This document shows positions 9,140 through 17,808 of a DNA stretch of 64,000 nucleotides, piece after piece. Origin of the DNA: JBPYFK01 sp051984675 (GTDB lineage Bacteria; Actinomycetota; Actinomycetes; Mycobacteriales; Pseudonocardiaceae). The translations under genes were made by a program, and so were the position numbers. The stretch covers positions 1-64,000 of the forward strand of contig JBPYFK010000190.1 in assembly GCA_051984675.1 (NCBI GenBank), read 5' to 3'. The stretch's first letter is position 1; the number at the start of each line of letters is the position of its first letter. Under the pieces are notes generated by a model, which was not told the origin of the DNA, did no database searches, and saw only the letters and a program-made list of their open reading frames with translations.

Positions 9140-10633
9140 ATGAATCCTGAGACACATAACACAGATCCGAATCAGTCCCCCGAAGATCACGAGAAGCTTC
9201 GGCTTCCCTGGTACGCGACCGTTGACGAGCGCGACGCGGCTGGCGAGCCCCAGAGCGGCACCGCCGAACCGGTCACCGCTCGGGTCGCGGCGCAGAGCCG
9301 TCGCGTGGCGGAGGCCGCGGGCCGAGTCACGCGCGACGGGCTCGACTCCGCTCTCCGGGCCAGCGGTACGGCGCTCGGCGTCGTGCACCGGGCAGTCCTG
9401 GCGGCGGGTCAGGCGATCCTGGTGGCGCTCGCGTTCGTGAGCCAGGGCGTACGCCGCGGCTCTGTCCACGCGAGCCGGGTGACCGCGCCGGCGTTCGCCG
9501 CCACGCGGCGGGCGATCGCGCCCGGTCTCGCCTTCGTGCTCCGGGTCACCGCCCCCGCGAGGGATGCCCTGGTCCGCACGCTGAAGCCGGTGGTCGACCC
9601 GGTGCTCCGGGCGGCGCGGGCGGCGACCGACGCGCTGCGCGAGTCGGCCGACTCCGGCGCGCTGGCGCCGGCCCGTCGGGCGATCCAGACATCGGCCCAG
9701 ATCGTGGGCCGGCGGTTGGAAGCGCTGCGTAACGTGCTGCCTGCGGACGGTCCCGGCCTACGGTCGCGCCGGTTGCAGGCCGGCGCGCTGGTCGGCGTGC
9801 TCGGTGCCGCCACGGTCTTCGGAGTGGCGCAGGCCGCGCAGCGGCCGGAAAGCACCGTGCAGGCCGCACAGGTTGGCGCGCTGGCCGCCGGACCCCACGC
9901 GGGCGACCAGCAGTCCCAGGCCAGGTTCCTGCCATCCGCACCGGAGCCCACGCAGTCCTCGGACGGTCAGGTCAGCACGCTGTCCGCTCCGGCGACGAAG
10001 TCGCAGTCCTCGGACAAGTCCAAACAGGACTCCTCCGGCGACCAGTCGAAGTCGGACCAGTCCGGTGGTGACCAGTCCAAGTCCAAGGACCAGTCCTCCT
10101 CCGACAAGTCCAAGGACCAGTCCAAGTCGGAGCAGTCCAAGGACCAGACGAAGTCGGAGCAGTCCGGCGGCGACCAGTCCAAGTCCAAGGACCACTCCGG
10201 CGATCGGTCCAAAAAGGACTCTTCTGACGCCAAGTCGGAGGATCAGCCCACGGACTGTTCCAAGGTGACCGGTGCCGACCAGATGGCGGTCTGGATCAAC
10301 CAGGCGGACTGCATCCTGCAGCAGAACGGCGTTCCCGCGAGCAAGATCAACGCCGATGACGAGCGGGTGATCATCAGCCACGAGTCCGGCGGGAACCCGC
10401 ACGCGATCAACAACTGGGACTCCAACGCGGCCAAGGGGACGCCGTCGAAGGGTCTGATGCAGACCATCGACTCGACGTTCGACTCCTACGCCGTGCCGGG
10501 TCACCACGACATCTACAACCCGGTGGACAACATCGCCGCGGCGGTCAAGTACTCCATCGACCGCTACGGCTCGATGGACGGCGTGCCCGGCGTCGCCGGC
10601 ATCAAGGGCGGCGGCGGCTACCAGGGTTACTGA
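9140..10633 (+). CDS. Membrane-anchored lytic transglycosylase (SLT domain) with Ser/Lys/Asp/Gln-rich linker
   Basis: A protein of about 497 residues. After an Arg/Ala-rich cytoplasmic part, one membrane segment lies near residues 213-232 (ALVGVLGAATVFGVAQAA). A low-complexity linker of repeated DQSKS, SSDKSK and SEQSK units spans about residues 287-370. A C-terminal goose-lysozyme/SLT-like domain carries the catalytic Glu in ISHESGGNP (about residue 415), with NNWDSNAAKGTPSKGLMQ and YGSMDGVPG typical of actinobacterial transglycosylases. It should cleave glycan strands outside the membrane. ATG 9140 is a choice; GTG 9062 is in frame, but the sequence between is proline-rich and not convincing. 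A 15-bp hairpin follows the gene. Confidence 0.85.
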   Translation: MNPETHNTDPNQSPEDHEKLRLPWYATVDERDAAGEPQSGTAEPVTARVAAQSRRVAEAAGRVTRDGLDSALRASGTALGVVHRAVLAAGQAILVALAFVSQGVRRGSVHASRVTAPAFAATRRAIAPGLAFVLRVTAPARDALVRTLKPVVDPVLRAARAATDALRESADSGALAPARRAIQTSAQIVGRRLEALRNVLPADGPGLRSRRLQAGALVGVLGAATVFGVAQAAQRPESTVQAAQVGALAAGPHAGDQQSQARFLPSAPEPTQSSDGQVSTLSAPATKSQSSDKSKQDSSGDQSKSDQSGGDQSKSKDQSSSDKSKDQSKSEQSKDQTKSEQSGGDQSKSKDHSGDRSKKDSSDAKSEDQPTDCSKVTGADQMAVWINQADCILQQNGVPASKINADDERVIISHESGGNPHAINNWDSNAAKGTPSKGLMQTIDSTFDSYAVPGHHDIYNPVDNIAAAVKYSIDRYGSMDGVPGVAGIKGGGGYQGY

Positions 10634-10655
10634 TCGTCGAGCGGTTGCCGATCAT

Positions 10656-10694
10656 CGGCCGGTCCGTGCCTCCCCCAGGGGCACGGACCGGCCG
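10656..10694 (+). terminator. Strong hairpin terminator
   Basis: A perfect 15-bp stem, CGGCCGGTCCGTGCC (10656-10670) with GGCACGGACCGGCCG (10680-10694), with a 9-base loop and followed by TTTCG. It lies 22 bases after the transglycosylase stop. Confidence 0.85.
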
Positions 10695-10891
10695 TTTCGC
10701 ATGCCGCGAGCCCTCGGTAGGCTGTGCGGCCCCACGCGAGCTCGCTCGGCGTGGCAGCACGATCAGGCGCGTTGGTATATTCGCACGTCGGGCCAGCGCA
10801 GAGCGCACAATTCGCGCCCGAAGTCATCCGTGCCGCCCGGTGTCCGGCCACAGCAACGAGGCTCGGGGAGGCCCAACAAGAGGTGGAGCAT

Positions 10892-13177
10892 TTGTCGACT
10901 TCCCCGCATGATCGGGAACTGGACCACGCCGACGACGTCGCGCGGGAACAGCGTCACGTATCCATGCTGTACGGGCGGCTCGACGAGCTGCGGGAATACA
11001 CGACGAAGCGGTTGTCCGAAACGCTGCGGCAAACCGGGGGCACCCCGCAGGCCCGTACCGAGCGGGACATCTCCACCACCATGTACACCGACAAGCTCAC
11101 CCAGCTCAGCGCGGTGGAGAACGGGTTGTGCTTCGGGCGGCTGGATTTCGACGACGGGGAGCGCCGGCACATCGGCCGGATCGGGTTGTTCGACGAGGAC
11201 AACGAGTACGAGCCGCTGCTGATGGACTGGCGGGCGCCGGCGGCGCGCCCGTTCTACCTGGCCACTGCGGCTTCCCGGGACGGCGTGCGGCGGCGCCGGC
11301 ACATCCGCACCCGGCGGCGCACCGTGGTCGGCGTGGACGACGAGGTGCTCGACCTCGACTCGGCCGAGCACGGCCAGCACATCGAGTTGGTGGGCGAGGC
11401 GCGGCTGCTGGCCGCGCTGGACGCCCGGCGCACCGGGCAGATGAACGACATCGTCGCCACCATCCAGGCCGAGCAGGACCGGATCATCCGGTCGAACATG
11501 AACGGCGTGCTCGTGGTGCAGGGCGGCCCGGGTACGGGAAAGACCGCGGTCGCGCTGCACCGCGCGGCCTACCTCCTCTACACCTACCGCGAGCAGCTCA
11601 CCAAGCGGGGCGTGCTGGTGGTCGGGCCGAACACGACGTTCCTGCGCTACATCGGCCAGGTGTTGCCCTCGCTGGGCGAGACCGGCGTGCTGCTGTCCAC
11701 CGCCGGTCAGCTCTACCCCGGCATCGACGCCACCGGCGTGGAGCCGGCGGAGGCGGCCGAGGTCAAGGGCCGGGCGTGCATGGTGGACGTGCTGGTCAAG
11801 GCAGTACGGGACCGCCAGCAGGTGCCCAAGGAGTACCTGGAGGTGATCTTCGAGTCCGAGCCGCTGCGGTTGGAGCGGAAAGCCTGCTCGGACGCCCGCA
11901 CCCGGGCCCGCCGGTCCCGCAAGCCGCACAACGAGGCCCGACGGATCTTCCAGCGCGAGATGCTGACCGCGCTGACCCTTCGCGCCGCCGACCGGCTCGG
12001 GCGGGAGCTGCTCGACCAGCGCGATCTGGACGACATCCGCGCTGACCTGCGCGAGGATGACCGCGTGCGGCGGGCGCTGGAAGAGCTGTGGCCAAAGATC
12101 ACCCCGCAGGAGCTGCTGGCTGATCTGCTCAGCTCACCGGAGCGGCTGAAAAGCGCGGCCCGCAAGCACCTCGGCGAGGACGAGCGTGCTGCCCTGCTGC
12201 GTGCACCGGACGCGGAGTGGACCCCCGCCGATGTTCCGCTGCTGGACGAACTCGCCGAGCTGCTCGGCGAAGACGACGTCGAGGCGCGGGAAGCGCAGCG
12301 GCAGCAGGAACTCGAAGAACTCGCCTACGCGCAGGGTGTTCTGCACGTTCTGGAGCAGGACGAGGAGATCATCGACCCGGAGCGGCTCCGGGTGTCCGAC
12401 GTGCTCGACGCCGAGCTGCTGGCCCAGCGGCAGCGTTCCCGCAGCAACCTCACCGCGGCCGAACGGGCCGCCGACGACCGCACCTGGACCTTCGGGCACG
12501 TGATCGTCGACGAGGCGCAGGAGCTGTCCGCGATGGCGTGGCGGGTGCTGATGCGGCGCTGCCCGATCCGGTCCATGACCATCGTCGGGGACATCGCGCA
12601 GACGTCCGCGACCGGCGGCGCGCGGTCGTGGCAGCAGGTTCTCGAACCCCACGTCGGGGACCGCTGGCGCATCGAACAGCTCACCATCAACTACCGCACG
12701 CCGTCCGAGATCATGGCGCTCGCCGACCAGGTACTGTCCGAAATGGACGTTGAGGTGGCCGCCCCGACCTCGGTGCGGCACAGCGGACACATGCCGTGGG
12801 AACGCCAGGTGGACGAGCTTGCCACGGAGCTTCCGGCGCTGGTCTCGGAGGAACTGCGCGCCTGCCAGGACGGCAAGGTGGCCGTGGTCGTGCCGCAGCA
12901 GTGCATCGACGAGCTGGGACGGGCGGTTGCCGGCTCCGCTCCGGCAGCGGTCGGTGGCCAGCCCGACGGGCTGGAGGCGCCGGTGGTGGTGCTCACGGTC
13001 AGTCAGGCCAAGGGGCTGGAGTTCGACTCGGTCATCGTCGTCGAGCCACAGTCCATTCTGGACGGTTCGGCTCGCGGGCTGAACGACCTCTACGTGGGGT
13101 TGACCCGCGCTACGCAGCGGCTCGGCGTCGTGCACACCGGAACTCTGCCCCGATTCCTGGAGGCAGTCCCCACGTAG
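10892..13177 (+). CDS. helR: HelD/HelR-type UvrD-like ATPase (RNA polymerase recycling factor)
   Basis: A superfamily-1 helicase-like protein of about 761 residues. It has a long N-terminal coiled region with REYTTKRLSETLR, a Walker A GGPGTGKT near residue 211, the HVIVDEAQELSAM motif II, GDIAQTSATGG, INYRTPSEIMALAD, and C-terminal motifs TVSQAKGLEFDSVIVVEP and DLYVGLTRATQRLGVV. HelD proteins bind RNA polymerase and release stalled complexes; actinobacterial HelR is linked to rifampicin tolerance (family knowledge). The start is taken as TTG 10892, because GAGG (10880-10883) is 8 bases upstream; GTG 10883 is the alternative. TATATT at 10776-10781 may be a promoter -10. The next gene follows after 30 bases. 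Confidence 0.87.
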   Translation: MSTSPHDRELDHADDVAREQRHVSMLYGRLDELREYTTKRLSETLRQTGGTPQARTERDISTTMYTDKLTQLSAVENGLCFGRLDFDDGERRHIGRIGLFDEDNEYEPLLMDWRAPAARPFYLATAASRDGVRRRRHIRTRRRTVVGVDDEVLDLDSAEHGQHIELVGEARLLAALDARRTGQMNDIVATIQAEQDRIIRSNMNGVLVVQGGPGTGKTAVALHRAAYLLYTYREQLTKRGVLVVGPNTTFLRYIGQVLPSLGETGVLLSTAGQLYPGIDATGVEPAEAAEVKGRACMVDVLVKAVRDRQQVPKEYLEVIFESEPLRLERKACSDARTRARRSRKPHNEARRIFQREMLTALTLRAADRLGRELLDQRDLDDIRADLREDDRVRRALEELWPKITPQELLADLLSSPERLKSAARKHLGEDERAALLRAPDAEWTPADVPLLDELAELLGEDDVEAREAQRQQELEELAYAQGVLHVLEQDEEIIDPERLRVSDVLDAELLAQRQRSRSNLTAAERAADDRTWTFGHVIVDEAQELSAMAWRVLMRRCPIRSMTIVGDIAQTSATGGARSWQQVLEPHVGDRWRIEQLTINYRTPSEIMALADQVLSEMDVEVAAPTSVRHSGHMPWERQVDELATELPALVSEELRACQDGKVAVVVPQQCIDELGRAVAGSAPAAVGGQPDGLEAPVVVLTVSQAKGLEFDSVIVVEPQSILDGSARGLNDLYVGLTRATQRLGVVHTGTLPRFLEAVPT

Positions 13178-13207
13178 ATCGGCCGCACCGGATGGGATGA
13201 TCGGCGG

Positions 13208-15580
13208 ATGGCATTCGCGATCAGTCACTGGTTGCGCACGCTCAGTGCGGACGAGCTCGCCGACGTCCTTGCCGCCCGCCCCGACTGCGCCGAGTCCCAA
13301 CCGCGCAGCCTGCGCGAACTCGGCGAGCGGCTGAGCTCGCAGGCGTCGGTTCGTTCCGCGCTACTGAACCTGGATCTCGGCGCGCACGACGCGCTCGCGC
13401 TCGTCATCACGCTGGGCGACGGCTGCGACCCGCTCGCGGTCGCGGACATGCTCGGAGCCGGCACGGACACCCCAGAACTGGACCGCGCGCTGCGCGAACT
13501 GCACCGGAACGCGCTGGTCTGGCCAACACCCGAGGGCAAACTGCGGCTCGTCGGCCCGCTGCGGAACTCGTCGGGAGTGCTGCAGCTGGGACGGTCTGGT
13601 CATGAGCTTTTCGCACTGTCGACCGTCGACGAGCTGACGAGGGTGGCGCGCGAGCTGGGCATCGACACTCCCAAGCGCAAAGCCGATCTGGTGACCGAGA
13701 TCGTCAAGTTCCTCAGCGACCCGGAGCAGGTTCGAGCGCTGCTTGCCGCAGCACCGAAGCCGGCACGCCAGCTGGCTGGACTGATGGCGTGGGAGACGCC
13801 GACATCCGAGCTGCTCGGGTTCGGTCCGCCCGAGCCTGGCCTGGAATGGCTGCGCACACACGGGTTCGTCGTGGCGGTGCAACCGGCGTACAAGGGCGGG
13901 CTGTGCGAAATGCCCCGCGAGGTCGCGCTGGCGGTACGCGGACCCGACTACCGGCCACCGCTGCGTCCACCACCCGAGCCGCCAGAAACATCCACTGTGG
14001 ATGCCTCGGAGGTGGACCGTCGCGCGTCAGTCGCTGCGGGCGCCTTCGTGGACGGCGTGACTCGGCTGCTCGACCACTGCGCCGAGCGACCGCTGCCCAA
14101 GCTCCGCAACACCGGCGGAGTTGGCGTCCGCGCACTTCAACAGACCGCCAAGGCGCTGCGAAGCACGCCGGCCGACGTGCGGTTGTGGTTGGAGGTGGCG
14201 GCAAGGGCCGGGCTGCTGGCGTTCAACGCCGAAGGCCACATCGTCCCCTCCGAATCTGCCGAGTCCTGGCTGACCGCGAGCCCGCCCGAACAGCTGGTTC
14301 CGTTGCTGTGCGCGTGGTGGTCGTTGCCGTTCACACCGTCCATTGCCGCGCAGGCCGAGAAGCCCGAACCGGCGCTAGCCGGGCCGGCGGACCCTGCCGA
14401 CCAGGCGCTTCGACATGATCTGCTCGCCGAGCTGGCCAGACACCCGCGCGCGGTGGCGATCACGGCCCGAGTGGATGTCGGTGAGCTGCTGACCTGGCGC
14501 CGGCCCGCCTTCCACCCGGAGCACAACGGCAGGTCCGTGGAGCTGACCTGGGAGGAGTCCGAGACGCTGGGCGTCACCGCGCTCAACTCACTGTCCACAT
14601 TGGGCTTTCACCTGCATCACGCGGACACCGAGGCGTTGCTGGCCACGGCACGCGACATGCTGCCCCAAGCCGTGGAGACCGCCGTGCTGCAGGCGGATCT
14701 GACCGCGGTCGTCACGGGCCCGCCCAGCGCACGCCTCCGGTCGATGCTCGACCGGGCAGCCGATGTCGAGGACCGCGATGCGGCCTCGACCTGGAGATTC
14801 TCGCCGTCGTCGGTTCGCCGGGCGCTCGACCAGGGCCACACCGCCGACGAGCTTCTCCAGCAGCTGGAGGAGATCTCCGTCTCTGGCATTCCGCAGCCGC
14901 TGGGTTACCTGGTGCGGGATGTCGCGCGACGGTTCGGTGAACTGGTCGTCGTGCCGGTCACGTGCTGCGTCGTCGCGGAAGAAAGCCTGGTCCGCGAGCT
15001 CAACGCGGCGAAGTCGCTGCGCGAGCTGCGGCCGAGAGTGCTCGCACCGACCGTCCTCGCCTCGGACCAGCCGCCCGAGAGGGTTGTCGAGCTGCTGCGC
15101 AAGGCCGGCTACTTCCCGGTCAAGAAGGACCTCGACGGCACTGTGCTGGTCGAACGCGGCACCAACGGTGCGTCGGAATCCCAGCGGTTCCAGGTGTACC
15201 GCTTCATGCCGGACACGCTCCATCGCGGGCAGGTCGACCGCGACGAACTCCGCGAGCACGCCGCCAAACTGCTTGCGCGGGTCGACGACGAGCCGGAGCA
15301 GAGCGCGACCGAGCAGGCGATGGCTGGTATGGCGAGCCAACTCAGCGCAGCCGAAGTCCGCCTCCTCGCTGACGCGCTCGACAACAAGGGCACGGTCATC
15401 ATCGACTACCTGGACCAGAACAACCGGGCCACCACCCGCCCGATCACGCCCATGGAGCATCACTACACCTGGCTGACGTCGTGGTGTCACCTGCGTGAAG
15501 ACACCCGCGACTTCCGGCTTGACCGGATCGTCGCCGTCGCCGCGACGACCGACACCACCGGTCTGGTCGACCCAGGCTAG
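13208..15580 (+). CDS. Helicase-associated protein with XPB/Ssl2-N-terminal-like region and WYL-like C-terminus
   Basis: A 790-residue protein that opens with SHWLRTLSADELADVLAARPD, as in the conserved actinobacterial helicase C-terminal-domain protein (Rv0862c-like, Helicase_C_3 family) usually found beside an XPB helicase. No Walker A or helicase motifs are present, so it is not itself a helicase. The last 70 residues (GTVIIDYLDQNNRATTRPITP...DFRLDRIVAVAAT) resemble a WYL-type ligand-binding module. ATG 13208 starts 30 bases after helR, so the two may share a transcript. An XPB helicase gene is not in this window. The function is unknown; a role in nucleic-acid transactions is inferred. Confidence 0.8.
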   Translation: MAFAISHWLRTLSADELADVLAARPDCAESQPRSLRELGERLSSQASVRSALLNLDLGAHDALALVITLGDGCDPLAVADMLGAGTDTPELDRALRELHRNALVWPTPEGKLRLVGPLRNSSGVLQLGRSGHELFALSTVDELTRVARELGIDTPKRKADLVTEIVKFLSDPEQVRALLAAAPKPARQLAGLMAWETPTSELLGFGPPEPGLEWLRTHGFVVAVQPAYKGGLCEMPREVALAVRGPDYRPPLRPPPEPPETSTVDASEVDRRASVAAGAFVDGVTRLLDHCAERPLPKLRNTGGVGVRALQQTAKALRSTPADVRLWLEVAARAGLLAFNAEGHIVPSESAESWLTASPPEQLVPLLCAWWSLPFTPSIAAQAEKPEPALAGPADPADQALRHDLLAELARHPRAVAITARVDVGELLTWRRPAFHPEHNGRSVELTWEESETLGVTALNSLSTLGFHLHHADTEALLATARDMLPQAVETAVLQADLTAVVTGPPSARLRSMLDRAADVEDRDAASTWRFSPSSVRRALDQGHTADELLQQLEEISVSGIPQPLGYLVRDVARRFGELVVVPVTCCVVAEESLVRELNAAKSLRELRPRVLAPTVLASDQPPERVVELLRKAGYFPVKKDLDGTVLVERGTNGASESQRFQVYRFMPDTLHRGQVDRDELREHAAKLLARVDDEPEQSATEQAMAGMASQLSAAEVRLLADALDNKGTVIIDYLDQNNRATTRPITPMEHHYTWLTSWCHLREDTRDFRLDRIVAVAATTDTTGLVDPG

Positions 15581-15585
15581 AGCGG

Positions 15586-15595
15586 ATGCTAGCAT
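15586..15595. promoter_or_regulatory. Candidate toxin-antitoxin operator (palindrome)
   Basis: The perfect 10-bp palindrome ATGCTAGCAT lies 33 bases before the antitoxin start. FitA-type ribbon-helix-helix antitoxins bind TGCTATCA-like half sites, and this palindrome contains TGCTAGCA. A second GCA-rich stretch (GCATCGACAGCAG) follows. This is a site for autoregulation by inference only. Confidence 0.4.
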
Positions 15596-15627
15596 TGACT
15601 GCATCGACAGCAGTGCAGGGGGCGGCG

Positions 15628-15873
15628 ATGGCTACGCTGACCATTCGCGACTTTGACGACTCCTTAAAAGCGGAACTTCGTGTCCGGGCAGCCCGGCACG
15701 GCCGGTCCATGGAGGCAGAGGTACGAGCAATCCTGCGCGCGGTACTCAGCGTGCAGCCATCGGAGGTCGGTATGGGAAGCCGCATCCGGCAGCGGTTCGC
15801 CGATCTGGAAGATGCGGAGTTGCCGTTGCCGCCACGGACTGATGCTCCCCGAGCCGCCGAGTTTCCTGAGTGA
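15628..15873 (+). CDS. FitA/VapB-type antitoxin (ribbon-helix-helix)
   Basis: An 81-residue protein. Its N-terminal 40 residues (ATLTIRDFDDSLKAELRVRAA, then GRSMEAEVRAILR) are a ribbon-helix-helix DNA-binding domain of the FitA type. The acidic, proline-containing tail (LPLPPRTDAPRAAEFPE) should wrap the toxin. It presumably represses its own promoter and neutralises the PIN-domain toxin encoded 6 bases downstream. ATG 15628 is preferred because the conserved domain starts there and a GCAGGGGG tract lies 9-16 bases upstream; an earlier in-frame ATG at 15586 would overlap the palindromic site. Confidence 0.9.
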   Translation: MATLTIRDFDDSLKAELRVRAARHGRSMEAEVRAILRAVLSVQPSEVGMGSRIRQRFADLEDAELPLPPRTDAPRAAEFPE

Positions 15874-15879
15874 TCACAC

Positions 15880-16302
15880 GTGATCGTTCTTGACACCAAC
15901 GTCGTTTCCGAGTTGATGCGACGGGAACCAGCCTCCAACGTCATCGACTGGGTTGACCAGCATCCACCGGATCAGGTCTTCGTCACCGCCATCACCACGG
16001 CAGAGCTTCTTCACGGCGTCAGCCGGCTCCCCGACGGCCGACGTAAGACCGTCCTGGCGGAGAAGATCAAAGTGTTGCTGGAAGACGACTTCGCGGGACA
16101 GGTACTCGCGTTCGATTCGGCCGCGGCCCTCCACTACGCCCCGATCGTCGCGTCTCGCGAACGCCAAGGGCGACCAGTCAGCATGGCCGACGCACAGATC
16201 GCGGCGATCTGCCGCCACCACGGCTCAACTCTCGCCACCCGCAACGTCAAGCACTTCGCCGACACTGGTGTTCGAGTCGTTGACCCATGGCATGGGAGCT
16301 AG
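15880..16302 (+). CDS. PIN-domain ribonuclease toxin (VapC/FitB family)
   Basis: A 140-residue PIN-domain protein. The acidic active-site residues expected for a Mg-dependent RNase are present: Asp5 in MIVLDTNVVSEL, Glu42 in TTAELLHG and Asp104 in SMADAQIAA, followed by ATRNVKHFADTGVRVVDPW. It would cleave RNA when freed from the antitoxin encoded 6 bases upstream. The GTG start at 15880 lies just after the antitoxin TGA, giving translational coupling. The gene converges on gltD with only 3 bases between stops. The RNA target cannot be told from sequence. Confidence 0.92.
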   Translation: MIVLDTNVVSELMRREPASNVIDWVDQHPPDQVFVTAITTAELLHGVSRLPDGRRKTVLAEKIKVLLEDDFAGQVLAFDSAAALHYAPIVASRERQGRPVSMADAQIAAICRHHGSTLATRNVKHFADTGVRVVDPWHGS

Positions 16303-16305
16303 TCG

Positions 16306-17808
16306 TCACACCGCCAGCGGCAGAGCCGTGGGATGCACCGGGGACGGCAGCTGGGACTCGCCGGTGAGGTAGGCGTCCACCGCGCTCGCGACCGAGCGAC
16401 CTTCCGCGATGGCCCACACCACCAGGGACGCTCCCCGATGCGCGTCGCCGCAGACGAACACACCGGGCGCGGTCGTCTCCCAGTTCGAGCCGCAGCCGAT
16501 CGTGCCCCGGCCGCTCAGCTCGATGCCGAGGCCATCCAGGACACGCATGTGCTCGACACCCTCGAACCCGATCGCGAACAGTGCGAGGTCGCACGGGATT
16601 TCCTGCGCCTCGTCACCCACGTGCCGGACCCGCCGGCGGCCTGCGGCGTCGCGCTCGACACGCACTTCGCGCAAGCGCACGGCTCGCACGTGCCCGTGCT
16701 CGTCGCCCACGAACTCCTCGACCGCGACCGCGAACTTCCGCTCGCCGGCCTCCTCGTGCGCCGGGTAGGTGCGCAGGATGTACGGCCAGGTGGGCCACGG
16801 CGACAACTCGTCGTCGCGCTCCAGCGGCGGCCGCGGGTACTGATCGAGCTGCGTGAGGGTCTTCGCCCCCTGCCGGGTGGCGGTGCCGTAGCAGTCCGCG
16901 CCGGTGTCGCCACCACCGATGATCACGACGTGCTTGTCCCGCGCCGAGATCGACGTCGGCCCGTCGCCCTCGCATTCCTTGTTCGCCGGCACGAGGTGCT
17001 CCATCGCCAGGTGCACGCCCTGGAGATCGCGGCCAGGGATCGACCGGTCGTCACGGCCGCGCAACGCGCCGACCGCGAGCACCACGGCGCCGTACCGCGC
17101 CCGCAGCTGCTCGACCGGCAGGTCCACGCCGACCTCGCAGCCGGTGACGAACTGGGTGCCTTCGGCACGCATCTGCGCCAGCCGCCGGTCCAGGACGGAC
17201 TTCTCCATCTTGAACTCCGGGATGCCGTAGCGCAGCAGCCCGCCCACCCGGTCGTCCCGCTCGTACACCGTCACCTCATGCCCGGCGCGGGTGAGCTGCT
17301 GGGCCGCGGCCAGACCGGCGGGCCCGGAGCCGACCACGGCCACCCGATGACCGGTCGAGATGTCCGGGGTGTGCGGTTGGGCGTAACCACGTTCCCAGCT
17401 GACGTCCGCGATGGCGGCTTCGACCCGCTTGATGGCGACCGGACCACCGGCCTCGGGCGAGATCGCCAGCACGCAGCCGGCCTCGCACGGGGCGGGGCAC
17501 AGCTTCCCGGTGAACTCTGGGAAGTTGTTCGTCGCGTGCAATCGGTCGCTGGCCCGCTCCCACTGGCCCCTGCGCACCAGGTCGTTCCACTCGGGGATCA
17601 GGTTGCCCAGCGGGCACCCGGACGAACCCGAGTGGCAGAACGGGATACCGCAGTCCATGCACCGCGCCGCCTGGGTGGACACCTCGCGATCACGGTCCGC
17701 TGTGGACAGTGCGGCGTAGACCTCGTACCAGTCGCCGACGCGCTCGTCCGCCGGGCGTTTGGGGGCGTCCGCGCGGGCGTGCTTGAGGAAGCCGTGCGGG
17801 TCAGCCAC
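16306..17808 (-). CDS. gltD: Glutamate synthase (NADPH), small subunit
   Basis: A 500-residue flavoprotein that passes electrons from NADPH through FAD to the large subunit. Residues 50-65 (Cys50, Cys53, Cys58, Cys65) and 104-112 (Cys104, Cys108, Cys112) are the iron-sulfur cysteine clusters of the GltD N-domain. The FAD dinucleotide fold GSGPAGLAAA lies at 160-169, and a second fold GGGDTGADC binds NADPH. The C-terminal GVFVCGDAHRGASLVVWAI closes the FAD site. GTG 17808 overlaps the gltB stop by 8 bases, so translation is coupled and the subunits are made together. Length is normal. Confidence 0.97.
   Translation of the reverse strand: MADPHGFLKHARADAPKRPADERVGDWYEVYAALSTADRDREVSTQAARCMDCGIPFCHSGSSGCPLGNLIPEWNDLVRRGQWERASDRLHATNNFPEFTGKLCPAPCEAGCVLAISPEAGGPVAIKRVEAAIADVSWERGYAQPHTPDISTGHRVAVVGSGPAGLAAAQQLTRAGHEVTVYERDDRVGGLLRYGIPEFKMEKSVLDRRLAQMRAEGTQFVTGCEVGVDLPVEQLRARYGAVVLAVGALRGRDDRSIPGRDLQGVHLAMEHLVPANKECEGDGPTSISARDKHVVIIGGGDTGADCYGTATRQGAKTLTQLDQYPRPPLERDDELSPWPTWPYILRTYPAHEEAGERKFAVAVEEFVGDEHGHVRAVRLREVRVERDAAGRRRVRHVGDEAQEIPCDLALFAIGFEGVEHMRVLDGLGIELSGRGTIGCGSNWETTAPGVFVCGDAHRGASLVVWAIAEGRSVASAVDAYLTGESQLPSPVHPTALPLAV

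Noticed and set aside
9758..10507. A Leu/Gly/Val-rich 249-codon minus-strand frame opposite the transglycosylase
   Set aside because: Its repetitive sequence mirrors the Ser/Lys repeat on the plus strand; no start signal is seen.
10695..10891. Rifampicin-associated element upstream of helR
   Set aside because: No 19-bp palindrome of the known type is visible.
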